From Butyrivibrio sp. MB2005 (GTDB lineage: Bacteria; Bacillota; Clostridia; Lachnospirales; Lachnospiraceae), in the NCBI RefSeq assembly GCF_000424285.1, contig NZ_KE384157.1, positions 219,167 through 283,166 on the forward strand: a stretch of DNA of 64,000 nt, given 5' to 3'. A model generated the notes under the pieces. The model made no database searches, was not told the DNA's origin, and saw only the letters and a program-made list of their open reading frames with translations. Position 1 is the first letter of the stretch. The number at the start of each line of letters is the position of its first letter. Below, piece after piece: positions 42,930-51,495 of the stretch. A program made the position numbers and the translations under genes.

Positions 42930-45287
42930 TTAACCCTCATCATACTTTTGTGAAAGACCGTTACCATGGCTCTTGGCATTGCAAAGGGCTGCATCTGCCT
43001 TTCTGTAAAGATCATGATATCCTCTTCCATGATCGGGATGAATTACATAACCGCAGGACACAGTAAATGGAATCAGATCGTTGTGGAACCTGACTTCAAA
43101 AACATTACCGCTGAATCTGTCTATTCTGTTTTTAAGATCACTCTCCTCCACATCTTCCACGAACACAAGGAACTCGTCCTGATCGATATGGCAGACTATT
43201 CCATCTCTTCCAAAAATTTCATCAAGCCTTGCGGCTATTCTCCTTAGGACCTCATCTCCCGCAAGATGTCCAAACCTGTCATTGATATCTCTGAATTCAT
43301 CTACATCCATCATGATCATCGCTGCCTTACCCTTTTGACGTCTGTAGAGTCTGTTTCTGATAAGCGGAACCGCAGTATGCCTGTTATAGAGACCTGTAAG
43401 GGTGTCTCTTTCCGCCATCTGCGTTACCAGTTCCTTGGACTTTTTGTATTCATCTATATCGAAGGACAGGAAGTAAGCAACAAGCTTTCCATCTTCCTCC
43501 ACTATCTCATAGGTGGTATGAGTCCATCTGGGTGCAACCTTTACATTGGCGATTCTGTGAAATTCAATATCATCGCTTGATATTCCGCTGTGATAAGCAA
43601 GAACAAGCCTGTCTCTGTTAAAGAATGTAGAGACATCACCTTTCTCTTCCTGAATAACTGTATCTCTTACAATCTCATCGATCATGTCTTCATAGGAATC
43701 TTCAGAACGATAGCGCTTATCGAGAATCTTCCTCTGCTTACTAAGATGCAGGTTTAAAAGCTTATCGTTTGTCAGATCAGCCACTATGAAAAATGAATAC
43801 TTCTGGAACTGAGAATAGGAATTGTATTCCAAAAGCGCGGCAAAGCCTTTGGCTGCAAGCTTTGTGTACATCTCTGAATTGGACATATACAGTTCCTCTG
43901 CCAGACTTGCTTTTTGTTCTTCGAGAGTTTCAGTAGTATCTTCTTCCAGCAAAATCGCATTATCATCATTTAGAAGGTCCTGATATCTTGGTTCCGCAGA
44001 ACTGTCTCCTAATGCCTTTTCGCCGTACTCATCAAGATAATCAACCACCTCTTCTTTGCTCATGGGTCTTCCAAAGAAATACCCCTGCGCCTTTTCACAT
44101 CCAACGCGCTTTAAAAAGTCCCAGGTTTCGAGGGTCTCAACGCCCTCAGCCAGAGTCTGTATGCCGATTTCTTCCGCCATGTTTATTATATTTTCCCAAA
44201 TCGCAGTCTCTCTGGGTTTTGATGCGAAATCCTGAAGGAATTTCATATCGAATTTAAGGACATCAAATTCGTAGTCCTTAAGCAGATTGAATGAAGAATA
44301 TCCGCTGCCAAAATCATCCATCCAGACCTGATATCCGCCTTGTCTGAATTTGTCCATGGTACCCTTAAGAATGCCGGATTCATCTCCAAGAGCGCTTTCC
44401 GTAATCTCGATATGAATAAGACTTTTGGGAATATCATTACTTGTAACCGCGTCATTAACTACGCGGTACATATCCCTTTGATGGAAATCCGCACGGGAAA
44501 AATTGACAGAAACAGGAAATGCTTTATATCCCTGCCCTGTAAACTCTTTAATATCCTCGCAGACCTGCCTTACCACAAAGGCATCAAGCTTGTAGATAAG
44601 ATGTGCATCCTCCAGAATAGGAATGAACACACTGGGCATAAGAAATCCATGCTCAGGATCTATCCATCTTGCAAGAGCTTCAAAACCGCATATTTTACCG
44701 CTTAATACTCTTACGACGGGCTGATAGTACACCTTTATATAGCCTTTGAGTATCGCTTCATTTACGTTATGCATGATGTAGTTAGCGAGGTTTATTCTGT
44801 TGCCTATCTCTTTGTCATAGACGCGAACGATGACATCATAGCTGTTTTTAATGCTGGCACAAGCCATCCTTGCCTTGTCGCATGCCATACTTATATCAGA
44901 GTCGTCGTATTCAAGCTCGTAGACTCCGGCCTTCATCTGTACGTCTGCATCGGGATTGTAGCCCTTGACTCTTCTGTAGACATCATTAATTCTGGCCTCT
45001 ATGGAGTTAGCATAGGCCAGTACAACGAAATGATCATCTGAAAATCTTGCAACCAAAAGCTCCTGAAAAATCTTCTTGATGCTTTTTGACATATTCTGTA
45101 AAAAGCGATCTCCTGCCTCAAAACCGAATTTGGCATTGTAGGCTTTAAAATTTTCCACATCAAAATAGATGATAACCAGATCCTTCTTCCTAAGCTCCGG
45201 ATCGTCTATCATTTTCTGCGCTTTTGCCCTGAATGAATACAGATTTGACAGTCCTGTCAATTGATCTATTTCTTCGTTTCTAAGCAT
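42930..45287 (-). CDS. c-di-GMP phosphodiesterase with EAL between two degenerate GGDEF domains
   Basis: A 785-residue soluble protein. GGDEF 1 (about 5-160) has RFSDDHF at the signature. EAL (about 170-420) keeps the expected catalytic set: GFEALARW, VNFSRADF, IEITES, MDDFGSGYSS, VLKFD, AEGVET and AQGYFFGRP. A PAS-like region follows and then GGDEF 2 (about 620-780) with HIDQDEF at the signature. Both cyclase signatures are changed, so it should hydrolyse c-di-GMP rather than make it. No membrane segment. It starts 8 nt after the 67-residue gene and leads into the kinase block. Confidence 0.93.
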   Translation of the reverse strand: MLRNEEIDQLTGLSNLYSFRAKAQKMIDDPELRKKDLVIIYFDVENFKAYNAKFGFEAGDRFLQNMSKSIKKIFQELLVARFSDDHFVVLAYANSIEARINDVYRRVKGYNPDADVQMKAGVYELEYDDSDISMACDKARMACASIKNSYDVIVRVYDKEIGNRINLANYIMHNVNEAILKGYIKVYYQPVVRVLSGKICGFEALARWIDPEHGFLMPSVFIPILEDAHLIYKLDAFVVRQVCEDIKEFTGQGYKAFPVSVNFSRADFHQRDMYRVVNDAVTSNDIPKSLIHIEITESALGDESGILKGTMDKFRQGGYQVWMDDFGSGYSSFNLLKDYEFDVLKFDMKFLQDFASKPRETAIWENIINMAEEIGIQTLAEGVETLETWDFLKRVGCEKAQGYFFGRPMSKEEVVDYLDEYGEKALGDSSAEPRYQDLLNDDNAILLEEDTTETLEEQKASLAEELYMSNSEMYTKLAAKGFAALLEYNSYSQFQKYSFFIVADLTNDKLLNLHLSKQRKILDKRYRSEDSYEDMIDEIVRDTVIQEEKGDVSTFFNRDRLVLAYHSGISSDDIEFHRIANVKVAPRWTHTTYEIVEEDGKLVAYFLSFDIDEYKKSKELVTQMAERDTLTGLYNRHTAVPLIRNRLYRRQKGKAAMIMMDVDEFRDINDRFGHLAGDEVLRRIAARLDEIFGRDGIVCHIDQDEFLVFVEDVEESDLKNRIDRFSGNVFEVRFHNDLIPFTVSCGYVIHPDHGRGYHDLYRKADAALCNAKSHGNGLSQKYDEG

Positions 45288-45294
45288 ATTCCCC

Positions 45295-45498
45295 TCAATT
45301 TGCAGATACTAACGTAGGTGCATAATAAGTGTTGTGATAATTGATTATCACAGGCGCTTCCCTGAATTTCTCATCTCCCACGTAGCACCTGTCCTTCTCT
45401 TCGTCTAAGGCAAAAGTTCTGCCTTCTTTATCGTTTTTATTGATATTATCTATAGCCTCTGACAGCGTTTCATTAACGCCACATAAATAAATATTCAT
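45295..45498 (-). CDS. Small protein of unknown function upstream of the EAL gene
   Basis: A 67-residue soluble protein. The ATG at 45498 has AAGGGG 7 nt upstream; a longer form from 45552 would cover the promoter. It opens MNIYLCGVNETLSEAIDNIN and is rich in Asp, Glu and Asn. It is 8 nt upstream of the c-di-GMP phosphodiesterase and would be first in that transcript. No family recognised. Confidence 0.7.
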   Translation of the reverse strand: MNIYLCGVNETLSEAIDNINKNDKEGRTFALDEEKDRCYVGDEKFREAPVIINYHNTYYAPTLVSAN

Positions 45499-45594
45499 CG
45501 AAATTCCCCTTATTATCTGTAATTGTATAATACTATAAAAATCGCAGCGCATATAACCCTTGTGAATGATTTAATTGTTTTTTAAGACTCTTTA

Positions 45595-45666
45595 ACTAAT
45601 ACTTTACAATTACTTCCCATAACAAAAATAAGAATTCCGGTATAGGAAGTATTAGTACTTTACAAT
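45595..45666. promoter_or_regulatory. Inverted and direct repeats in the divergent promoter region
   Basis: ACTAATACTT (45595-45604) and AAGTATTAGT (45647-45656) are exact inverted repeats, and TACTTTACAAT occurs twice (45600-45610 and 45656-45666). They lie between the divergent 67-residue gene and the YczE-like gene, so they could be operators. No other feature is seen in this 266-bp gap apart from an AT-rich TATAAT-like stretch at about 45527. Confidence 0.4.
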
Positions 45667-45764
45667 ATTTTCAAAATGCTCTAAATTAGAAAAGTCGCAT
45701 GCAAAAGCGGGGCTGTGGAAGTGCCGGGTTTGCTGTGAACATCAAGTATGAAAGAAGGTTCAGT

Positions 45765-46421
45765 ATGGCTTTGTTAGATAGATTTACTAAGGATCCGTTA
45801 TTTAAAAAGAAACTTGCGGTTATGTCGATTGGAGTTTTTCTCATGGGATTTTTCCTCTCATTCCTTATAAAGGTTGATCTTGGAACTGACCCCTGTACAT
45901 TCATGAACGTAACCCTTTCAAACAGACTTGGCATCGGTCTTGGAACATGGCAGCTTGGACTTAATCTGGTTCTTTTCATTCTTGTAATCCTGTATGCAAG
46001 GAACCTTATAGGTCCCGGAACTGTAGCAAACATGGTTTTCATCGGATATATAGCTCAGTTCTTTGGATGGCTTTGGAAACAGATAATACCTGAGTATATT
46101 TTTACCACATGGCCCTACAGAGCAATCGTATTTGCACTTGCTCTTTTGTGTTTTGTAATCGCAGCGTCTTTCTACATGAATGCCGATATGGGAGTTGCAC
46201 CTTATGATGCTCTTCCTGTTATTATCAGTGAAAGATTGCTAAAAAAAATCCCATTCAAATTTGTTCGAATGGGATTTGATGGATCTGTTACATTGATCGC
46301 TATTTTATTCGGTGGCAAGATCAGAATCGCCACTGTCCTGATGGTCTTCCTCCTCGGACCCACCATCACTATCGTCGGCAAGTTCCTCGGGAAGCACGTC
46401 TTCAAGTTCGGAACTGTCTGA
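45765..46421 (+). CDS. YczE/YitT-like integral membrane protein
   Basis: A 218-residue membrane protein with about five or six helices. The ATG at 45765 follows AAGAAGG by 6 nt; an in-frame ATG at 45699 has no ribosome site. VDLGTDPCTFMN and ADMGVAPYDALPVIIS are the two repeated motifs typical of YczE. The family is of unknown function; Bacillus YczE is linked to surfactin production. The last 117 bp are antisense to the coding end of the AAA ATPase gene, and the terminator of that gene lies within this coding sequence. Confidence 0.9.
   Translation: MALLDRFTKDPLFKKKLAVMSIGVFLMGFFLSFLIKVDLGTDPCTFMNVTLSNRLGIGLGTWQLGLNLVLFILVILYARNLIGPGTVANMVFIGYIAQFFGWLWKQIIPEYIFTTWPYRAIVFALALLCFVIAASFYMNADMGVAPYDALPVIISERLLKKIPFKFVRMGFDGSVTLIAILFGGKIRIATVLMVFLLGPTITIVGKFLGKHVFKFGTV
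46241..46277 (-). terminator. Terminator of the AAA ATPase gene, embedded in the opposite coding sequence
   Basis: On the minus strand an 11-bp stem (AAATCCCATTC / GAATGGGATTT, 10-nt loop) is followed by eight T. It is about 28 nt past the stop codon at 46305. The same bases encode the residues LLKKIPFKFVRMGF of the plus-strand membrane protein. Confidence 0.85.
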
Positions 46422-47819
46422 AGCGGATTCTTCGTTTTGTACATCCTCTGCTTCTGAAGCAGATTCTACATCGGCAGCTGTCTCCTCTGACACTTCAGTC
46501 TCTATTGATTCGTTAGTGGTTTCGGCTGCTTCTTTATTTTCTGCAGTCTCCTCAGCAGGTTCTTCATCTTTCTTAGTCTCATCCTCTGTTTTTTCCATAA
46601 GGTCCTCAGATTTGATAAGTCTGATGTCGTCTGCTGTAGGTGACTCGATCTCTGCAATTCTTCTGGCCTGATTGGTTACGATCTCCTCGAAGAGATTTCG
46701 CACTTCTCTAGCGTTTGCGAAGTTCTCAGTTCTCTCAAGCTTCCTTGCTGTGATCATCTCGCGGATGTGCTTAGCTGTATCCTCTTCCACTTCGTACTCG
46801 TACTTTTTGCAGTTCATGTTGAAGATAGCTTCAAGCTCATCGATTGAATAATCCGGGAATTCAATGTACTTATTGAATCTGGACTTTAAGCCGGGATTGC
46901 TGTTGATGAACTTCTCCATGGGCTCTGTGTAGCCGGCAACGATTACAACGAGATCATCTCTGTGATCCTCCATTGCTTTAAGAATCGTATCAATTGCTTC
47001 CTGACCGAAAGCGTCATTCTCCTGAGAAAGTGAATAAGCTTCGTCTATGAAAAGAACGCCGCCGAGAGCTTCGTTGATTTTTTCCTGAGTCTTAAGAGCT
47101 GTCTGTCCAACATAGCCTGCAACAAGTCCTGATCTGTCAACCTCAACAAGCTGTCCCTTGGAAAGAACGCCTATCTGCTTGTAGATTCTGGAAATGATTC
47201 TTGCTACTGTGGTCTTACCTGTTCCGGGATTACCTGTAAATACAAGGTGAAGTGAAACAGGAACAGCCTTCATACCTTCGTCTTTACGAAGCTTTTGAAC
47301 CTTGGCAAAATCTGTAAGTTCCTTAACATCATGTTTGATAGAGGCAAGACCGATAAGAGCATTTAAATCATCCATGGGATCTGTCTCAGGCTCCTGGGGC
47401 TTTGGCTCTACAGGAGCTGAAGTTGCCATCTGCATCTGCGGTGCGCCGGACTGAGGAGTCTGGTCGTTCTGGGGTGTTAAAGCTCCTGTATCATTCCCTT
47501 CAGTAATGTTCTTAGCAAAATGCGTTGAGTTAAACAGTGCTCTTGCTTCTCTTAAGGCTTCATCAGCATCCTGATAATGTTTTTTCTCCCCTGAAAGTAT
47601 ATCCGGATTTTTATCCGGTGCTGACTTACCTTCATCACCAAAGGATAATTCCGGTCCGTTAACACCGGAGCTGTCCTTCTCATTTTTAAAGTCCTTCTCT
47701 ACGCGCTCTTTAATCTCCTTTTCTTTATTTGGATCATCAAATACGGGAGGCTTACCATCTCCGCCTGACCCCGGTCCAAAAAAGTCGTTATAAATGTTCC
47801 CCAACAAATCCTGATTCAT
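46305..47819 (-). CDS. CbxX/SpoVK-type AAA ATPase with disordered ends
   Basis: A 504-residue protein. Residues 1-145 are polar and Gln/Pro-rich, likely disordered. The AAA core (about 150-400) has LHLVFTGNPGTGKTTVAR (Walker A), GGVLFIDEAYSL (Walker B) and the pore-like GLVAGYVGQTA, as in CbxX/CfqX and SpoVK. The last 95 residues are strongly acidic (Glu/Ser/Asp). CbxX members remodel Rubisco and SpoVK acts in sporulation; in Lachnospiraceae the substrate is unknown. Start has AAGGGG upstream. The final 117 bp overlap the convergent YczE-like gene. Confidence 0.92.
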   Translation of the reverse strand: MNQDLLGNIYNDFFGPGSGGDGKPPVFDDPNKEKEIKERVEKDFKNEKDSSGVNGPELSFGDEGKSAPDKNPDILSGEKKHYQDADEALREARALFNSTHFAKNITEGNDTGALTPQNDQTPQSGAPQMQMATSAPVEPKPQEPETDPMDDLNALIGLASIKHDVKELTDFAKVQKLRKDEGMKAVPVSLHLVFTGNPGTGKTTVARIISRIYKQIGVLSKGQLVEVDRSGLVAGYVGQTALKTQEKINEALGGVLFIDEAYSLSQENDAFGQEAIDTILKAMEDHRDDLVVIVAGYTEPMEKFINSNPGLKSRFNKYIEFPDYSIDELEAIFNMNCKKYEYEVEEDTAKHIREMITARKLERTENFANAREVRNLFEEIVTNQARRIAEIESPTADDIRLIKSEDLMEKTEDETKKDEEPAEETAENKEAAETTNESIETEVSEETAADVESASEAEDVQNEESASDSSELEDVLPEELADDSDGGSEEEDHQDSGDSDLATE

Positions 47820-47844
47820 GTAATTCCCCTTTAACCTTTAATAT

Positions 47845-47872
47845 AGCCTCAGGTACCGATGTACCTGAGGCT
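47845..47872. terminator. Perfect 12-bp hairpin after the GH25 lysozyme gene
   Basis: AGCCTCAGGTAC / GTACCTGAGGCT around CGAT. It lies about 65 nt past the lysozyme stop. Neither strand has a strong T-run (minus side reads ATATTAAAGG), so it may be a weak terminator or a leader hairpin for the AAA ATPase gene. Confidence 0.4.
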
Positions 47873-47938
47873 TAGATTTTCATATTAACTTTTTCACATA
47901 CTGTGCTTTTTATGACTTGTCTGCTATGCCCGGTTTTA

Positions 47939-49420
47939 TTAGTCGTACCAGTAGGATACGTCGCAGCACTCACGTCCGCCTGTCTTTACACCATAGCCGG
48001 GAGCTGATGATGTGTACTGCCAAAGGAGCTTTCCTCCGCCATATGTACAGGTTGAACCATACTGTGCAACCCATACATTATAAGGAAGGCTGCCCATGTC
48101 TACGCGGTTATTAAGCCACCATGTGGAACCGTATACACCTGCCTCAAGGCCTCTTCCCTGGAGCTGTGAGCAAGCACCGCCAACTGCTGCAGTTCTTGCA
48201 CCCTGTGACAATCCATCACTTCGTCCGTTGTGCTCGCCGTTACAATACTCGGTATCGATAAATACAGGGAAGCAGAGATTCATTCCGCCTACTCTGTTAG
48301 CGATCCAATCAGCCTCTTCACGTCCCTCAGCTTCTGAAACAGCTGTGGTAAAGAAGTATACTGCGTAAGGAATTCCGTACTGCTGTGCGTTGTAAACATT
48401 GCTTGCGAAGCTGCTATCCTGAACGATGCTGCCTGAGCCGTAGCCTCTGTATCCGATACGGATGATTACAGCATCTGCATTCTCTCTGAGCTTCTCCCAA
48501 TCTGAAACAACGTTATGACTGGAAATATCTACTACCTTACCTGTGTTGTAGGTAGGTCTTCCGCCTGTTGTTCCGCCTTCGCCATCACCACCAAATCCTC
48601 TGCTGGGATTCTTGGGATCAATGACCTTTATCTTACAGTTGGCTGATTTTTTATTGGAACCTGCACTGCATGTAATATACGCAAGTCCATAGCCTACAAT
48701 TTTAACCTTACCATACTCATCAACCTTGGCCACATTGGTATTAGAAGACTTCCAGCAAACCGGAACATCACCGGTCTTCTTGGAGGTGTACTTGATCGTA
48801 GCCTTAAGAGTGAAGGTCTTACCTGTCTTCTTGAAATTCTTCTCTGTCTTATTAAGCTTGATGCTCTTAACCTTTACATGCTTAACAACGTTGAGGTGAA
48901 GAATGAACTGTTCTTTATCTGATTTGTTGGTGATTGTGATATCACACTTACCTGTCTTAAGAGTGGTTACCTTACCATTCTTATCAACCTTGGCAATCTT
49001 CTTATTAGAAGATTTGTACTTGAAGTTCTTGCTGTTCTTTTTTGTGTTAACAAGCTTGCCATATCTGGTTGTGGAAATGACGAACTGCATTCCATTCATA
49101 ACCTTAATGGTCTCATTCTGTATCTCCGGCTGCTCTACATCTGTAGATGCTGCGCCTGTTCCATTAGTAGGATCCGCAAATCCTGTCTGAGCTGATGCAC
49201 CGCTTGATGCTGCTCCAGATGCGTCAGGTGTAGTCGCCGATGATGCGGATGATGAAGCATCCGATGTAGGCAGAACTGCATTCTTCTCAAATGTAATGGT
49301 CTTAACATAGAGATCTTTATAAGTCAGCTTGGTCGCTGCGCTCGCACTTACTCCCGGTAATGATGTGAAAATAAGTGATGCAGCCATAATGCCAGCTACT
49401 ATCCTTTTCTTAAAAATCAT
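47939..49420 (-). CDS. Secreted GH25 lysozyme with Ig-like (BIG2) domains
   Basis: A 493-residue exported muramidase. The signal peptide ends VSASAA. A Ser/Ala/Thr-rich linker precedes two BIG2-type Ig domains (about 100-270; KYKSSNKKIAKVDKNGKVTTLKTG and WKSSNTNVAKVDEYGKVKIV). The catalytic GH25 barrel runs from about 292 (KVVDISSHNVVSDWEKLR) to the end, with VIIRIGYRG, FPVFIDTEYCN (the family DxE pair) and GVYGSTWW. It cleaves the N-acetylmuramic acid-GlcNAc bond of peptidoglycan. The start has CGGGGG upstream. Confidence 0.93.
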   Translation of the reverse strand: MIFKKRIVAGIMAASLIFTSLPGVSASAATKLTYKDLYVKTITFEKNAVLPTSDASSSASSATTPDASGAASSGASAQTGFADPTNGTGAASTDVEQPEIQNETIKVMNGMQFVISTTRYGKLVNTKKNSKNFKYKSSNKKIAKVDKNGKVTTLKTGKCDITITNKSDKEQFILHLNVVKHVKVKSIKLNKTEKNFKKTGKTFTLKATIKYTSKKTGDVPVCWKSSNTNVAKVDEYGKVKIVGYGLAYITCSAGSNKKSANCKIKVIDPKNPSRGFGGDGEGGTTGGRPTYNTGKVVDISSHNVVSDWEKLRENADAVIIRIGYRGYGSGSIVQDSSFASNVYNAQQYGIPYAVYFFTTAVSEAEGREEADWIANRVGGMNLCFPVFIDTEYCNGEHNGRSDGLSQGARTAAVGGACSQLQGRGLEAGVYGSTWWLNNRVDMGSLPYNVWVAQYGSTCTYGGGKLLWQYTSSAPGYGVKTGGRECCDVSYWYD

Positions 49421-49545
49421 GAAATTACCCCCGAATCAATAACAAAACTTTAATGCATTTTATATTGTATCACAAAGCGTGCATAAATGGGCTGCTTTTC
49501 GTACTTTCTTTCGAAAGATTTTAGAATTTGTCTTGCTTGGAAGAA

Positions 49546-49572
49546 TAAAAAAACCCACACTCCCGTTGTGGC
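49546..49572 (-). terminator. Possible weak terminator beyond the repeat array
   Basis: On the minus strand CCACA-ACGGGAG-TGTGG is followed by GTTTTTTT. The stem is only 5 bp. If real, it would end a minus-strand transcript coming from the gene-free region 49573-50397. Confidence 0.3.
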
Positions 49573-49654
49573 AAGGGATTCCTCATGATCATTTTGTCTA
49601 CAGAATAGAATATCTACTAAGATGAAAAACCACAATGAGATTTGACCGAGATTC

Positions 49655-50036
49655 AAGTTATCGAAAGCTGCGCAGCGCCTGTCACTAAGCCATATCGAAG
49701 CAACTATTCTCATCAAAGCTGCGCTGCGCCTATTTTCAAGCCATGTCGATGTAAACAATATATCCAATTTCATCGAAACACCCATTTTCGAATCATGTCG
49801 ATGTAATTTGAATCTTCTCGTCGCCTTACATTACATCGCATAGCCTGTCCTGAAGCTCCTCCGATGTAATCATGTTATTAAATTACATCGTATCATCCAT
49901 CCAACAGCTCCTCCGATGTAATTCAGCCTTTCAAATTTCTTCAATTACATCGCGTAGCCCATAATCAAGCTACTTCGATGTAATCCAAGATTTCAATTAC
50001 CGCGATGCATCCAAATAATAGCTTCTGCGATGTAAT
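49655..50036. repeat. Palindromic repeat array (ATTACATCG...CGATGTAAT), about 7 units
   Basis: CGATGTAA occurs at 49747, 49799, 49862, 49914, 49976 and 50028: the steps are 52, 63, 52, 62 and 52 bp, so the true period is about 115 bp with two hairpins per period. Each hairpin unit of about 38-41 bp opens with TTACATCG or a variant (49768, 49831, 49883, 49945, 49997) and closes with CGATGTAA. Two more diverged units without complete ends start near 49660 and 49711 and share AAAGCTGCGC(A/T)GCGCCT. The array lies in a 980-bp gap with no convincing gene. Confidence 0.85.
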
Positions 50037-50397
50037 CCCGCCTTTAGCACTCTTAGCAGCGCACTTATTTAAAGGCCTCCACTGTAATTTCGGAGCGGAA
50101 CCGTTGTCAAGGAAACCGTGGAATACCACAGCGCCTCCGAGCAGTGATGCGCCGCAGAAGTCCTCAGCATTCCTAGCATTCCATGTTCTATTGAACTACT
50201 CGCGCGAGGTTATGCCGCGAAAGTTCCTTGGCATAAGGTTCTCGGATTATCCTAACCCCCAGGTCAGCAAGCATGCTTGCTGGCCTGCCTTCCGGCGAGG
50301 ACGGGTGCGGGCAGAGCCCGCGAAATGAGTCAAAGAAATAGTCACTTGCCTGTTCTTATGACAATCCCCAATACCCTAAGATGACTCAACCAAACAG
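50037..50397. other. Gene-free, locally GC-rich region with several palindromes
   Basis: Beyond the repeat array, about 360 bp has higher GC than its surroundings and several inverted repeats: CTCGCGCGAG (about 50209), TTATGCC...GGCATAA (about 50213-50242), CAGCAAGCATGCTTGCTG (50262-50279), and GCGGGC-aga-GCCCGC (about 50308). No well-supported coding frame, tRNA, tmRNA, RNase P or SRP consensus is recognised. It could be a structured RNA or decayed sequence. Confidence 0.4.
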
Positions 50398-50429
50398 AAA
50401 AAGCCCTCACTCCAACAGGAGTGAGGGCT
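50398..50429 (-). terminator. Strong terminator of the GGGtGRT operon
   Basis: A 12-bp perfect stem (AGCCCTCACTCC / GGAGTGAGGGCT) with a 4-nt loop followed by TTTTT on the minus strand, 25 nt past the stop codon at 50454. Confidence 0.92.
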
Positions 50430-50453
50430 CTATAACATCCTTCATTAGGAAGA

Positions 50454-51473
50454 TCAGAACTTACCAGCCTTTGCAGCTTCCTCGATGGAAACGGCTGTAG
50501 AAACAGTCATACCTACCATCGGGTTGTTACCAGCGCCGATAAGACCCATCATCTCAACGTGAGCGGGAACTGAAGAAGAACCTGCGAACTGAGCGTCTGA
50601 GTGCATACGACCCATAGTATCTGTCATACCGTAGGAAGCAGGACCTGCTGCCATGTTATCGGGATGAAGTGTACGTCCGGTACCACCACCTGAAGCAACT
50701 GAGAAGTACTTCTTACCAGCCTCAGTACGCTCCTTCTTGTATGTACCTGCAACGGGATGCTGGAATCTTGTAGGATTGGTTGAGTTACCTGTGATAGATA
50801 CGTCAACGTTCTCCTTCCACATGATAGCAACACCTTCCTGTACATCGTTAGCGCCGTAGCAGTTAACCTTTGCACGAGGTGAATTTGCATCCTTTGAATA
50901 GCACTTTCTGAATACTTCCTCTACCTCACCTGTGAAGTAGTTGTACTTGGTCTCTACATATGTAAAGCCGTTGATACGGGAAATGATCTGTGCTGCGTCT
51001 TTTCCAAGACCGTTAAGGATAACGCGAAGAGGCTTTGTACGAACCTTGTTAGCCTTCTCTGCGATACCGATAGCACCCTCAGCTGCTGCGAATGACTCGT
51101 GACCAGCAAGGAATGCGAAGCACTCTGTGTCCTCTTCAAGAAGCATCTTACCAAGGTTACCATGGCCGATACCTACCTTACGGCGGTCAGCAACAGAACC
51201 GGGGATGCAGAAAGCCTGAAGGCCGATACCGATAGCTGCAGCAGCCTCGGAAGCCTTGCGGCAGCCCTTCTTGATTGCGATAGCAGCGCCTACTGTGTAA
51301 GCCCACTTAGCATTTTCAAAGCAGATAGGCTGAATGCCTTCGATGAGGCTGTAAACATCAATGCCTGCTGCCATTGTAATATCTTTACATTCTTCGATGG
51401 AAGAGATTCCATACTCCTTAAGGCAAGCCAGGATCTGGGGCTCTCTTCTTTCATATGATTCAAATAAAGCCAT
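50454..51473 (-). CDS. GGGtGRT protein
   Basis: A 339-residue protein of the GGGtGRT family, named for its conserved motif, seen here as VASGGGTGRTLHP (about residue 280). Other strongly conserved stretches are HGNLGKMLLEEDTECFAFLAGHESFAAAEGA and VDVSITGNSTNPTRFQHP. The biochemical role is not established. It is paired with a NifU-like scaffold gene 22 nt upstream, as in many Clostridia, suggesting iron-sulfur work. The ATG at 51473 has AAGGAGG upstream; a longer frame to 51581 would overlap the scaffold gene. Confidence 0.92.
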   Translation of the reverse strand: MALFESYERREPQILACLKEYGISSIEECKDITMAAGIDVYSLIEGIQPICFENAKWAYTVGAAIAIKKGCRKASEAAAAIGIGLQAFCIPGSVADRRKVGIGHGNLGKMLLEEDTECFAFLAGHESFAAAEGAIGIAEKANKVRTKPLRVILNGLGKDAAQIISRINGFTYVETKYNYFTGEVEEVFRKCYSKDANSPRAKVNCYGANDVQEGVAIMWKENVDVSITGNSTNPTRFQHPVAGTYKKERTEAGKKYFSVASGGGTGRTLHPDNMAAGPASYGMTDTMGRMHSDAQFAGSSSVPAHVEMMGLIGAGNNPMVGMTVSTAVSIEEAAKAGKF

Positions 51474-51495
51474 TATTTTTTCCTCCTTACCTATA

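Noticed and set aside
49450..49785. Open frame of 111 residues on the minus strand in the gene-poor region
   Set aside because: It runs through the repeat array, has no ribosome site or domain, and its composition follows the repeats; it looks like chance.
49655..50036. CRISPR array
   Set aside because: The repeated parts are short hairpin ends with diverging interiors, spacing alternates 52/62 bp, and there are no cas genes or unique spacers of constant length.
50005..50328. Open frame of 107 residues on the plus strand
   Set aside because: Starts inside the last repeat unit, lacks a ribosome site, and has non-protein-like composition (many Pro, Arg, Cys, Trp) reflecting GC-rich palindromes.
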